Shown here: piece after piece, positions 16,497 to 25,435 of the stretch
Position numbering within the stretch: position 1 is the stretch's first letter
Layout of the letters: the number at the start of each line of letters is the position of its first letter
Source of the DNA: an uncultured Clostridia bacterium
Lineage (GTDB): Bacteria; Bacillota; Clostridia; Christensenellales; UBA1242
Length of the DNA stretch: 64,000 bases
Direction of reading: 5' to 3'
Assembly (NCBI GenBank): GCA_934757855.1
Contig: CAKVLR010000003.1
Location: forward strand, 1-64,000
Position numbers and translations under genes: made by a program
The notes under the pieces: generated by a model
What the model was told of the DNA's origin: nothing
The model's input: only the letters and a program-made list of their open reading frames with translations
Databases searched by the model: none

Positions 16497-17858
16497 TTAC
16501 ATTATATAACGACTAATATCATATTTTTTGACAGTTTGCTCCAATGCTTTAAGCACAAATTCTTTTGTAATAACAACTTGGCTCATAGGGTGATTTCCAC
16601 CCGCTTCAAAACTAACATCTTCCAACAAACTTTCCAAAATTGTATGCAAACGCCTTGCACCTATATTTTCATTATTTTCATTTTCAAGTTCAGCAATATG
16701 TGCGATTTCCTTTAAAGCATCTTCTTCAAATTCAAGTTCGATATTATCTACTTTCAACAAATCTGCTTGTTGCTTTGTGATTGCATTTTTAGGCTGTGTC
16801 AAAATTTTATAAAACTCTTTTGCAGTTAAGTTTTCGAGTTCTACCCTAATAGGGAAACGACCTTGCAATTCTGGAATTAAGTCCTCCACTTTTGCTATGT
16901 GGAAAGCACCTGCCGCAATAAACAAGATATAATCAGTACGAATTATACCATATTTTGTACTAACAGTACAGCCCTCTACAAAAGGCAAAATATCGCGTTG
17001 TACGCCTTCGCGTGACACATCTGGCCCATTTCTACTACCGCTAGAAACGGCAATTTTGTCTATTTCATCAATGAAAATAATACCCTCTTGCTCGGCTCTA
17101 CGAATACCTTCTTCATTTACCGAATCCATATCAATGAGTCTGCTCGCTTCATCATTTACGAGGTTTTTACGGGCTTGCGCTACCGAAATTTTGCGCAATT
17201 TCTTGCGTTTTGGCAAAAAACCACTCAACATATCAGTAATGTTTGTGTCTTGATTGCCTGGGATAATTTCAATCGCCTGAGGAGTGTCAGTAACTTCCAT
17301 TTCAATAATTTCATTATCCAAAGCGCCAGATTCTATTTCTTTTAGCAATTTTTCGGCATTTGCTTTTGCGTTGTCCTCAACCACAATTTCCACCGTACCA
17401 TCAGTTGTGGTGCTTGTAGTAGTTTTTGGAATGGCATTAGATTTTTGTTTTAGCATAAGGTCACGGATTTTCTTGTTTGCGTTGTTTGTAGCCGTTGCTT
17501 TAACTGCCTCGAATTTTTCATCTTTGACAAGTCTAATAGCAGTTTCGACCAAATCGCGTATCATACTTTCCACATCACGACCAACATAACCAACTTCGGT
17601 ATATTTGGTAGCCTCAACCTTTACAAAAGGCGCGTGTACAAGTTTTGCTAATCTACGCGCAATCTCAGTCTTACCCACACCAGTAGGACCTTTCATAAGG
17701 ATATTTTTTGGCGTAATTTCTTCGCGTACTTCCTCTGGAAGTTTGCTTCTACGGTAACGATTACGCAAGGCAACAGCAACAGCACGCTTTGCCTTGTCTT
17801 GACCGATTATATATTTGTCCAATTCGTTTACAATTTCTTTTGGTGTCATAAGTTGCAT
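16497..17858 (-). CDS. hslU: HslU, ATPase of the HslUV protease
   Basis: AAA+ unfoldase that feeds substrates to HslV. 453 residues. Walker A is GPTGVGKTE (about residues 52-60), Walker B is IIFIDEIDK, and an inserted I-domain of about 100 residues sits between them, low in complexity (Thr/Ala/Asn rich). The C-terminal tail ends KYDISRYIM, matching the HslV-activating end of the family. The gene follows hslV by two bases in the operon. Confidence 0.96.
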   Translation of the reverse strand: MQLMTPKEIVNELDKYIIGQDKAKRAVAVALRNRYRRSKLPEEVREEITPKNILMKGPTGVGKTEIARRLAKLVHAPFVKVEATKYTEVGYVGRDVESMIRDLVETAIRLVKDEKFEAVKATATNNANKKIRDLMLKQKSNAIPKTTTSTTTDGTVEIVVEDNAKANAEKLLKEIESGALDNEIIEMEVTDTPQAIEIIPGNQDTNITDMLSGFLPKRKKLRKISVAQARKNLVNDEASRLIDMDSVNEEGIRRAEQEGIIFIDEIDKIAVSSGSRNGPDVSREGVQRDILPFVEGCTVSTKYGIIRTDYILFIAAGAFHIAKVEDLIPELQGRFPIRVELENLTAKEFYKILTQPKNAITKQQADLLKVDNIELEFEEDALKEIAHIAELENENNENIGARRLHTILESLLEDVSFEAGGNHPMSQVVITKEFVLKALEQTVKKYDISRYIM

Positions 17859-17860
17859 AA

Positions 17861-18397
17861 TTATTCCACCTCCTCAAAAAATAAGTGTTTATTTGTGTAA
17901 ATGCAGTAATCACTCGCAATCATAAGTGACTTTTCGCAAATATCACGCGCGCTTAGTTTTGTATTTTCAAATAAGGCACGCGCAGCCCCTAGGCAGTATT
18001 TACTACCCGAACCGATAGATACAAAATCATCGTTTGGCTTAGTCACCATACCATCACCAGTAAATACAAACATATTGTCTTTGTCTGCAATAATCATCAT
18101 AACCTCTACGCTAGAACGCATTGCGTTGAGGTTTTGCCAACCGCTAGACATCTCGACAAGTGCGCGTTGTAGGTTTCCTGAATATTTGCTTAAATTTTCC
18201 TCCAACACACGCAACAAAGCAAAGGCTTGAGCAACCGCTCCAGCAAAGCCTACTACTACCTTGTCATTGTATATTTTGTGTAATTTTTTTACACCGTCTT
18301 TAAAAATCATTGTATCAAGAGTTGCTTGACTATCAGCCCCAAAGACTGTCTTGCCATTTCTTTTGACCGCAACTATTGTAGTTCCTCTATATTCCAT
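17861..18397 (-). CDS. hslV: HslV, peptidase of the HslUV protease
   Basis: Proteasome-type threonine protease subunit. 178 residues. The mature N-terminal Thr lies in GTTIVAV after a short propeptide (MEYRG), and the conserved GDGQ region reads GADSQATL. GSGSKYCLGAARAL near the C-terminal half is the usual family motif. The start codon overlaps the end of trmFO by 11 bases, so translation is probably coupled. Substitutions in the GDGQVTLG motif are unusual but the catalytic Thr is present. Confidence 0.94.
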   Translation of the reverse strand: MEYRGTTIVAVKRNGKTVFGADSQATLDTMIFKDGVKKLHKIYNDKVVVGFAGAVAQAFALLRVLEENLSKYSGNLQRALVEMSSGWQNLNAMRSSVEVMMIIADKDNMFVFTGDGMVTKPNDDFVSIGSGSKYCLGAARALFENTKLSARDICEKSLMIASDYCIYTNKHLFFEEVE

Positions 18398-19685
18398 TCT
18401 CGTTCTCCTTTATTTGCGATATTTTTGCCAATGAACGCGCCACATATGCTGATTTTTTCTCTTGCTTTGGCACATCTACTGGTCTTAACAACCCCCAATT
18501 TATGTGCATAGGTTGAAAATTATTCGGGTTGCCCGCTTCCAAGAAATTTCCCAAAGCGCCCAAACAAGTATCTATGCTAAAATTAATCAAAGGCAAGTTG
18601 TTTAAATATTTTACCATATTTATTCCACAAAGTAAACCACTTGCGACACTTTCAGTATAACCTTCTACACCCGCAATTTGCCCAGCAAACATAATATTTG
18701 GTCTTTCTTTTAATTGAAAATACCTATTCAAAAACTTGGGTGCATTGATATATGTATTTCTATGCATTACGCCCATACGCAACCATTCAGCATTTTTTAA
18801 TGCGGGTATAAGCGCGAATACTCTTTTTTGCTCGAGGAAAGTAAGGTTAGTTTGAAAACCTACCAAATTATACGCTTGCCCTTCCATATTTTCCTTTCTC
18901 AACTGCACAACAGCGTATGGCTTTTTGTCATCTTGCGATATACCCATAGGTTTTAACGGCCCACAACGCAATACATCTTCGCCACGCTTTGCCATAATTT
19001 CGACAGGCAAACACCCTTCAAAATTTATTTCCTTTTCAAAATCGTGTAGTTGCACCCTTTTGGCATTTGTTAGTTCGTGCCAAAAAGTCAAATATTCTTG
19101 TTTGTTAAGTGGACAATTTAAGTATTCACCATCGCCCTCTGTTCCAAACCTATTTTGCAGAAAGGCGTGATTGTAGTCGATACTATCAGCAGAAACAATC
19201 GGTGCAACCGCATCGTAAAAATACAATTTCTCGCCTATGAGTTGCTCCAAAAATTTTGACAAGCCTTCCGTACACAATGGACCGCTAGCGACAATCACGG
19301 GCTGATTTAAGTCAAATTCAGTTGCTTCCGTATTGCTAATATTGATATTAGGATTTGACTTTAATCTCTCAGTGATTATACTAGCAAACTTTTCTCTATC
19401 AACAGTCAAGGTATTTGCCGAAGGAATTTTTGCCAAATCTGCACATTCCATTATAAAACTACCCATTTCGCGCAATTCGCGTTTTAATAGTCCTGTCGCA
19501 AAGTCAAGAGTATCCGACTTAAACGAATTTGAGCAAACCAACTCTCCAAAATTTTTGTCCTTGTGAGCAGGGGTAAATTTTGTAGGTTTCATTTCTACCA
19601 AATCCACTTGTACGCCACGCTTCGCTAATTGCCACGCACTCTCCGCCCCCGCTAGACCAGCACCTATCACTAATACTTTTTGCAA
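18387..19685 (-). CDS. trmFO: tRNA m5U54 methyltransferase, folate dependent
   Basis: Flavoprotein using methylenetetrahydrofolate to methylate U54 of tRNA. 432 residues. FAD-binding VIGAGLAGAESAWQLA at the N-terminus, then MKPTKFTPAH and the FGELVCSNSFKSD block with a conserved Cys, and the C-terminal GVEGYTESVASGL. The gene overlaps hslV and lies one base after topA, in the order typical of low-GC Gram-positive genomes. Confidence 0.96.
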   Translation of the reverse strand: MQKVLVIGAGLAGAESAWQLAKRGVQVDLVEMKPTKFTPAHKDKNFGELVCSNSFKSDTLDFATGLLKRELREMGSFIMECADLAKIPSANTLTVDREKFASIITERLKSNPNINISNTEATEFDLNQPVIVASGPLCTEGLSKFLEQLIGEKLYFYDAVAPIVSADSIDYNHAFLQNRFGTEGDGEYLNCPLNKQEYLTFWHELTNAKRVQLHDFEKEINFEGCLPVEIMAKRGEDVLRCGPLKPMGISQDDKKPYAVVQLRKENMEGQAYNLVGFQTNLTFLEQKRVFALIPALKNAEWLRMGVMHRNTYINAPKFLNRYFQLKERPNIMFAGQIAGVEGYTESVASGLLCGINMVKYLNNLPLINFSIDTCLGALGNFLEAGNPNNFQPMHINWGLLRPVDVPKQEKKSAYVARSLAKISQIKENENGI

Positions 19686-19686
19686 A

Positions 19687-22041
19687 TTAATCTTCCTTTT
19701 TAGAAATTATCTTTTCATAAGTGCAATTTGGATTTGCACAATAATCTTTTACCTCGCCCTTACTTTCTTTATGTAATAGATTGTTTCCACAAGTAGGACA
19801 CATCTCCCCAGTAGGTGCATCTTTAAATATCATACTACAACTAGGGTATCCCGTACACCCATAAAAGATATCACCTTTTTTGTTTCTCCTCTCTACTACA
19901 TCTTTACCACATAGAGGGCATTTGCCTACTGTCTTATTGATAGACATAATATTTTTACAATTAGGGTAATTACTACAAGCCAAAAATTTACCAAACTTTC
20001 CTACACGCTCTACCATCTTGTGTCCACACTTATCACATACCTTATCTGTTTCCACAATAGCGTTATTCTCACCCATATTCTTTTTATATGCACATTCTGG
20101 GTAATTACTACAAGCCAAGAATTTTCCGTACTTGCCAACACGCACTAATAGTTTACTCCCACATTCAGGACAAATCTCATCGGTTTCCTCTTGTTCTTCT
20201 TCATTTGCCATATTCTTGATATTCTTACACTTAGGGTAATTGCTACAAGCCATAAACTTTCCATACTTCCCCATACGAATTACCATTTTGCTTCCGCACT
20301 TATCGCAAACCTCATCAGTTTCCTCTACAAAAGTTTTGAGCGCATCGTATGCCTTGTCTAATTCCTCTTTAAAACCAGTGTAAAAGTTTGAGATAACGCC
20401 GTGCCATTCTTTACTACCATTCGCAATATCATCTAAGTCGCTCTCCATATCGGCAGTAAATGTTATATTCATTATTTCAGGGAAATACTGCACAAGCAAA
20501 TCAACAACCGCGCAACCTAATTCAGTAGGCTTTATATAACGCCCCTCATTTTCTGTATATTTACGATTGAATAAAACAGTGATGGTTGGAGTGTAAGTCG
20601 CAGGTCTGCCGATACCTTTTTCTTCCATTGCTTTTACTAAACTTGCCTCAGTGTATCTTGCTGGTGGCTTAGTAAACTTTTGGTCAGTCTTTAATCCCAT
20701 AAGGTCAACGATTTCGCCTTCGCTTAATTCTGGGATTGCGCTTAGCGTTTCATCATCTTCTTTGTCTTTTGCCACATACTCTTGATACAAGGCAGTATAG
20801 CCCGCAAAAATAGGCGTACGCCCAGTCGCTCTAAAAGTATAATCTTTTACATCAATATCTACCGATACGGAATTGTAAGTAGCATCTGCCATTTGGCTAG
20901 CCAAAAAACGCTCATAAATTAATTTGTAAAGTTTGTAGTTGTCCGCTGTAAGACTATTTTTGACATCTTCTGGCTTTATGTCAATATAAATAGGTCTTAT
21001 TGCCTCGTGGGCATCTTGTGCAGATTTTTTAGATTTATAAATATTGGGAGTTGCGGGACAATATTTTTCGCCAAAAGTATTGATAATGTAATTTCTAGCC
21101 ACTTTTTGCGCATCGGGAGATACACGCACCGAGTCTGTACGAATATATGTAATAAGCGCGGTTTTACCTCTACCTTCGATTTCAACGCCCTCATAGAGTT
21201 GTTGTGCCGAAGCAGTAGTGCGCTTTAATGTCATACCCAACTTGTTTAGTGCATCTTGTTGCATTGTACTAGTAATGTATGGCGCAGGCGGGTGCGATTT
21301 TGTCACACTCTTTTTGAGATTTGCAACTCGCCATTGCTGGTTTGCAATATCCACTAAAAACGCATCTTTTTCTTGCGCACTTGTAATTTTTATCTTTTTG
21401 CCATTTTTGTTTAACAAACTTGCATTAAACTGCTTGTCCGCCTCGCCGATTTTTGCAAGGCTAGCGGTAATAGCCCACCATTCTTCTGGCTTAAAGTTAA
21501 TTATCTCGCGCTCGCGGTCAACTACCAATTTAAGAGTAACTGATTGCACACGACCAGCGCTAAGTTTTGGCTGAATTTTCTTACTAATGATAGGAGAAAG
21601 TTTGTAACCAACCAATCTATCAAGCACTCTACGCGCTTGTTGAGCATCGACTAAATTTGCATCAATCGCACGCGGAGTGGACAAAGCGTGTTGTACCGCA
21701 TCTTTTGAAATCTCATTAAATTCAATACGCACATCATCTTGTGGATTTAGCCCCAACACATTTGCCACATGCCAAGAAATCGCTTCACCTTCGCGGTCAG
21801 GGTCGGTAGCAAGATAAATTCGTTCAGCTTTGGAAGCAACTTCTTTTAACGACTTGATGACATCTTTTTTATCCTCTAAGATTTCATATTTAGGCTCAAA
21901 ATTGTTGTTTATATCCACGCCAAAACCATGCACGGGCAAATCGCGTACATGACCTTTTGTGGCAAACACTTCGTAACCGTCACCTAGATATTTTTTGATA
22001 GTAGGGCGCTTACCTGGACCTTCTATAACTACTAATTTCAT
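19687..22041 (-). CDS. topA: DNA topoisomerase I, type IA
   Basis: Relaxes negative supercoils. 784 residues. An N-terminal TOPRIM domain contains DPDREGEAISWH. The usual ESPAKAKTI start motif reads EGPGKRPTI, with the second Lys replaced by Pro. The catalytic tyrosine lies in TYIRTDSVR near residue 298, and the central domain has GRVQSVTL. The C-terminus carries five four-Cys zinc modules (CDKC...CSNYPKC repeated three times, then CPLC and CPTC forms). It follows a short spacer after dprA that may encode a tiny membrane peptide. Confidence 0.96.
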   Translation of the reverse strand: MKLVVIEGPGKRPTIKKYLGDGYEVFATKGHVRDLPVHGFGVDINNNFEPKYEILEDKKDVIKSLKEVASKAERIYLATDPDREGEAISWHVANVLGLNPQDDVRIEFNEISKDAVQHALSTPRAIDANLVDAQQARRVLDRLVGYKLSPIISKKIQPKLSAGRVQSVTLKLVVDREREIINFKPEEWWAITASLAKIGEADKQFNASLLNKNGKKIKITSAQEKDAFLVDIANQQWRVANLKKSVTKSHPPAPYITSTMQQDALNKLGMTLKRTTASAQQLYEGVEIEGRGKTALITYIRTDSVRVSPDAQKVARNYIINTFGEKYCPATPNIYKSKKSAQDAHEAIRPIYIDIKPEDVKNSLTADNYKLYKLIYERFLASQMADATYNSVSVDIDVKDYTFRATGRTPIFAGYTALYQEYVAKDKEDDETLSAIPELSEGEIVDLMGLKTDQKFTKPPARYTEASLVKAMEEKGIGRPATYTPTITVLFNRKYTENEGRYIKPTELGCAVVDLLVQYFPEIMNITFTADMESDLDDIANGSKEWHGVISNFYTGFKEELDKAYDALKTFVEETDEVCDKCGSKMVIRMGKYGKFMACSNYPKCKNIKNMANEEEQEETDEICPECGSKLLVRVGKYGKFLACSNYPECAYKKNMGENNAIVETDKVCDKCGHKMVERVGKFGKFLACSNYPNCKNIMSINKTVGKCPLCGKDVVERRNKKGDIFYGCTGYPSCSMIFKDAPTGEMCPTCGNNLLHKESKGEVKDYCANPNCTYEKIISKKED

Positions 22042-22061
22042 TTAAACCTCCGCATTCCAAT

Positions 22062-22130
22062 TTAGCGAGTAACCAAAAATTTGATAACCCAAAAGCCGAT
22101 AAACACAAATAATAGCATTTCATAGTACAT
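22062..22130 (-). CDS. Possible 22-residue membrane peptide
   Basis: Between dprA and topA an ATG at 22130 opens a 22-codon frame, almost entirely hydrophobic (Met-Tyr-Tyr-Glu then LLFVFIGFWVIKFLV, ending Thr-Arg). AAGGA lies about ten bases before the ATG. A single transmembrane helix is predicted by eye. It lies within the operon, so a small regulatory or structural peptide is possible, but length alone makes chance occurrence plausible. Confidence 0.4.
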   Translation of the reverse strand: MYYEMLLFVFIGFWVIKFLVTR

Positions 22131-22136
22131 TTTGAT

Positions 22137-23243
22137 TTAATCCTTAATTCCGTAATAATTACTTGGTAACTTATTTATTAAACCACGAATTTCCATCGTT
22201 GTCAACAGTCCAATCAATTTTTTTGCATCTAATTGTGTTTTTTCTAATATTTCGTCAAAATGTCTGTCCTCGGTGCGCACAAATTCCAAAATTTGCAATT
22301 CCTCAGGTTTTAGGGTAAATGTTATATCTAATTTCGCTTGTTCGTGTACCTCAGTAGGCGCTTCTTGATTATTGTTTAATGCTGTGATGATTTCTTCTGG
22401 TTTTGTCACACAACAACTATAAAATTGCTTTATCAAAAAGTTTGTACCCTCACTTGCAAGGCTATTGCAATTCCCTGGTAGAGCAAAAATCTCTTTGCCA
22501 CCATCAAGTGCGAAATTAACCGTATATAAAGCACCGCTATCTTTGCCTGCCTCAGTCACAAGTACACCCTCAGATAATCCAGCAATTATTCTATTGCGTT
22601 GCACAAAAGTATAACGCTTTGCGTTTACATCAGGGGCTTTTTCCGAAATAATCAACCCGCCATTATTTACGACATCACGCGCAAGTTGCACATTTATTGC
22701 AGGGAAAATATAGTCAAGACCGCCCGCAAGTACGCCGATTGCTTTTCCTTTAATCTTCATTACACCTTCGTGTGCGTGACCGTCGATTCCTTCTGCAAGT
22801 CCACTCACAATCGTAAATCCAGCCTTGCTGATACTTTGCGCAAATCGTTCTGTTTGCTCCTTGCCATAACGCGTGCAAACTCGCGACCCTACGATAGCAA
22901 AACAGCGCGATTTCAACAAACTTATATCACCTATATAATATATGATAAGTGGTGGCATATCCAAATTTTTCAACTGTTCTGGGTACAACGGACTATCTAG
23001 CGTGATATATTTAATTCGCGAAGTAGCCAGTTTTTCGATTACTTTATCAAATCTACCACCAGCGCGAATACTCATTAATTCTTGAAATTCGTTTCCATCA
23101 AGGTATTGCATTATGTGCGAATCATAATGAGTTACATTCCACAAATCTTCCAAGTTTGCATACGAATTTGCCAAATCATAAAGTTTGTTGACTGGCATAT
23201 CACTCATAGAAAGCCAAATATATACTTTTTCTTCAATTTCCAT
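22137..23243 (-). CDS. dprA: DNA-processing protein DprA
   Basis: Protects incoming single-stranded DNA and loads RecA during transformation. 368 residues from the ATG at 23243, just after the comM stop; an in-frame TTG at 23255 is also possible. The Rossmann-like core shows GSRVCTRYG and SGLAEGIDGHAH. The C-terminus is a winged-helix-like domain. The gene is one base after comM, and the pair comM-dprA is typical of competence-related loci. Confidence 0.94.
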   Translation of the reverse strand: MEIEEKVYIWLSMSDMPVNKLYDLANSYANLEDLWNVTHYDSHIMQYLDGNEFQELMSIRAGGRFDKVIEKLATSRIKYITLDSPLYPEQLKNLDMPPLIIYYIGDISLLKSRCFAIVGSRVCTRYGKEQTERFAQSISKAGFTIVSGLAEGIDGHAHEGVMKIKGKAIGVLAGGLDYIFPAINVQLARDVVNNGGLIISEKAPDVNAKRYTFVQRNRIIAGLSEGVLVTEAGKDSGALYTVNFALDGGKEIFALPGNCNSLASEGTNFLIKQFYSCCVTKPEEIITALNNNQEAPTEVHEQAKLDITFTLKPEELQILEFVRTEDRHFDEILEKTQLDAKKLIGLLTTMEIRGLINKLPSNYYGIKD

Positions 23244-23245
23244 AA

Positions 23246-24781
23246 TTACATCCAATATTTTTTATCAAGCGAGCGGTAGCCAATGGCTTCTGCTAAGTGT
23301 TGTATCTCTATGTCTTTTGAGCCTTCAAGGTCGGCAATAGTGCGCGCAACTTTGAGTATACGATTGTGCGCACGCGCAGATAAATTCAATTTTTCAAAGG
23401 CTTGTTTAATGAGTTCGTTACTATCTTCACTCAAATGACAATAAAGTGCAATTTCTTGCTTGTTCATACGCGCATTACAAGTGGTGTGTGAATTTTTAAA
23501 TCTTTCATTTTGAATAGCACGCGCCTTGTTTACGCGAGCGCGAATAGAAGCACTCGTTTCTTCGGTTATTTCCTTTGAATTGAGTTCATCAAAACTTACC
23601 CCGTCAACCTCCACATGCAAATCTATTCTATCCATAAGCGGTCCACTGAGTTTACCTAAATAATTGTGAATTTGAGTTGGCGAACAACGGCACTCGCGTG
23701 TCTTTGAGCCATAGTTTCCACAAGGACAAGGGTTCATACTGGTGACAAGCATAAATTTTGCAGGGTAATTAATGGTATTTTGCACGCGCGCAACCGTGAT
23801 TACACCATCTTCAAGAGGCTGGCGCAAAGTTTCTATCGTTTTGCGGTTGTATTCTGGCAGTTCATCTAAAAATAGTACACCGTTGTGCGCCAAACTAATC
23901 TCACCAGGTTTGGCTTTTGCACCACCACCAGTAAGAGTAACAGCGGTAGTCGTGTGGTGCGGAGAGCGGAAAGGTCTTTTCCACACAATGCCTTCTTTGT
24001 TGTCTAGTATGCCAGCAACACTATGTATTTTTGTTACCTCCAAAGCCTCATCAAATGTCATAGCAGGCAAAATGGAAGGCAAGCACCTAGCAAGCATTGT
24101 CTTACCTGCACCAGGGGGACCAATCATCATAATATTGTGTCCGCCAGAAGCAGCGATTTCCATTGCGCGCTTTGCAGCCCTCTGCCCCTTTACATAGCAA
24201 AAATCATTTTCATCAGGCTTGTATTCTTGCAAGTCTTGAAATTTTTGCTTAGCCACAGGCGCAATATTTACCTCACCGTTTAAGTACTGCACAAGTTCCG
24301 AAAGCGACTTTACAGGGTACACATCAATACCCTCGATAAAACTCGCTTCGTGCGCATTTTCGGCAGGTATAAACACTCGTTTATGCCCTAGCGAGCGCGC
24401 CGTAATCAATAGAGGCAACACGCCCGTTGCTTTTCGTGTAAAGCCATCAAGACTAAGTTCACCGATGAAAGTACATTCCTTGATAAACGCGCATTTAATC
24501 TCGCCCGTACAAATCAACAAGGATACAGCAATCGGTAAATCATAAATAGGCCCCTCTTTTTTGAGGTCTGCGGGCGCAAGGTTTACGGTCAATTTCAGCA
24601 TAGGAAATTTTAGATAAGAATTTTTGATTGCGCTACGAATACGCTCTTTACTTTCCTTTATAGCAGTGTCAGGTAGACCCACAATATCAAATTTTGGCAA
24701 GCCGTTGTTTACATCGGTTTCAACCACCAAATCAAAGCCTTCGATACCCATTAAGCCCAATGTCTTTACTTTTGCTAACAT
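23246..24781 (-). CDS. comM: ComM/YifB-type Mg-chelatase-like ATPase
   Basis: AAA+ protein of the ComM family, which in transformable bacteria helps extend integration of donor DNA as a helicase. 511 residues from the ATG at 24781 with GGGAG seven bases upstream; the in-frame start at 24799 is less well supported. The N-terminal Lon-protease-like half (SLDGFTRKATGVLPLL) precedes Walker A GPPGAGKTM and the CPCGNYGS cysteine motif. First gene of the seven-gene operon. Confidence 0.94.
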   Translation of the reverse strand: MLAKVKTLGLMGIEGFDLVVETDVNNGLPKFDIVGLPDTAIKESKERIRSAIKNSYLKFPMLKLTVNLAPADLKKEGPIYDLPIAVSLLICTGEIKCAFIKECTFIGELSLDGFTRKATGVLPLLITARSLGHKRVFIPAENAHEASFIEGIDVYPVKSLSELVQYLNGEVNIAPVAKQKFQDLQEYKPDENDFCYVKGQRAAKRAMEIAASGGHNIMMIGPPGAGKTMLARCLPSILPAMTFDEALEVTKIHSVAGILDNKEGIVWKRPFRSPHHTTTAVTLTGGGAKAKPGEISLAHNGVLFLDELPEYNRKTIETLRQPLEDGVITVARVQNTINYPAKFMLVTSMNPCPCGNYGSKTRECRCSPTQIHNYLGKLSGPLMDRIDLHVEVDGVSFDELNSKEITEETSASIRARVNKARAIQNERFKNSHTTCNARMNKQEIALYCHLSEDSNELIKQAFEKLNLSARAHNRILKVARTIADLEGSKDIEIQHLAEAIGYRSLDKKYWM

Positions 24782-24817
24782 AATAACTCTCCCGTTCAAC
24801 GCAAATACATTCCCTTT

Positions 24818-24846
24818 ATTCTAGCAACTTTTGTTAATTTTGGCAA
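24818..24846 (-). promoter_or_regulatory. Promoter of the comM-hisS operon
   Basis: TTGCCA, 17 bases, TAGAAT on the minus strand. It is divergent from the rpsU promoter. Confidence 0.7.
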
Positions 24847-24927
24847 TCGTTTTTGCCAAAACTTATTTTTTATGAGGTAAATATTCTAAAAATAGTGATT
24901 TTTGCATAAAATAATTTAAAAATCTGC

Positions 24928-24956
24928 TTGACATTGCCTAGAAATTATGGCAAAAT
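24928..24956 (+). promoter_or_regulatory. Promoter of rpsU
   Basis: Perfect TTGACA, 17 bases, CAAAAT (weak -10) on the plus strand, about 40 bases before rpsU. Confidence 0.5.
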
Positions 24957-24992
24957 TAATTTAATATTTTTACGCAAAGGTGGTGAGAAACA

Positions 24993-25169
24993 ATGACAAT
25001 GGTTGTAGTCGGAAAAGATGAATCAATCGACAGCGCATTAAAGAGATTTAAGCGCAAGTGCCAAAAAGACGGTATTATCGGTGATTTGCGTAAGCACGAA
25101 GCATACGAAAAGCCTAGCGTAAAGCGCAAGAGAAAGAGCGAAGCCGCTCGTAAGCGTAACCGCAAATAA
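24993..25169 (+). CDS. rpsU: 30S ribosomal protein S21
   Basis: 58-residue basic protein (MTMVVVGKDESIDSAL..., ending RKRNRK) of the small ribosomal subunit. The sequence has the S21 family length and the alternating basic/helical composition, with RFKRKCQKDGI in the middle. AAAGGTGG lies upstream of the ATG. One of two genes on the plus strand in the window, with its own promoter and a strong terminator. Confidence 0.95.
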   Translation: MTMVVVGKDESIDSALKRFKRKCQKDGIIGDLRKHEAYEKPSVKRKRKSEAARKRNRK

Positions 25170-25176
25170 TTATTTT

Positions 25177-25208
25177 AAAAGTTGGTTAATTACCAACTTT
25201 TTTGTTTT
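25177..25208 (+). terminator. Terminator of rpsU
   Basis: AAAAGTTGGT and ACCAACTTTT pair around TAATT and are followed by TTGTTTTT. Confidence 0.9.
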
Positions 25209-25230
25209 TAAAAGGAATATTTATCTTTAT

Positions 25231-25384
25231 GAGATTGCCACGGTCGTTTCACTCCCTCGCAATGACAAGTTGGAGCGTGTTGTGGGTAACCATTCTAGTT
25301 GAAGTTAGTTAATTTAAGTTGTATTAGAATAGTTAAGTAATGATTCTTGTCATTGCGAACCCCCGTAAGGGGTGTGGCAATCTC
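25231..25384. repeat. MITE-like composite element, type A, copy 2
   Basis: Paired inverted palindromes around an 85-bp spacer, length 154 versus 156 for the copy at 155-310. Shared internal words include ACAAGTTGG, GCGTG, CATTCTA and GTTAAG. The right palindrome has a replaced but still paired core (ACCCCCGTAAGGGGT), so structure is kept where sequence changed. Confidence 0.7.
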
Positions 25385-25385
25385 T

Positions 25386-25424
25386 AAAAAAAGGAAAAAC
25401 CGCGGGAGCGTAGCTCCCGCGGTT
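25386..25424 (-). terminator. Terminator of the 25436-27433 gene
   Basis: A 12-bp perfect stem (AACCGCGGGAGC with GCTCCCGCGGTT) around a three-base loop, followed on the minus strand by a T-run of five, then CC and seven more T. Confidence 0.85.
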
Positions 25425-25435
25425 ATCTATTTTAT

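Noticed and set aside
24956..25165. Minus-strand frame opposite rpsU
   Set aside because: It is the complement of a clear S21 gene with promoter, ribosome site and terminator.
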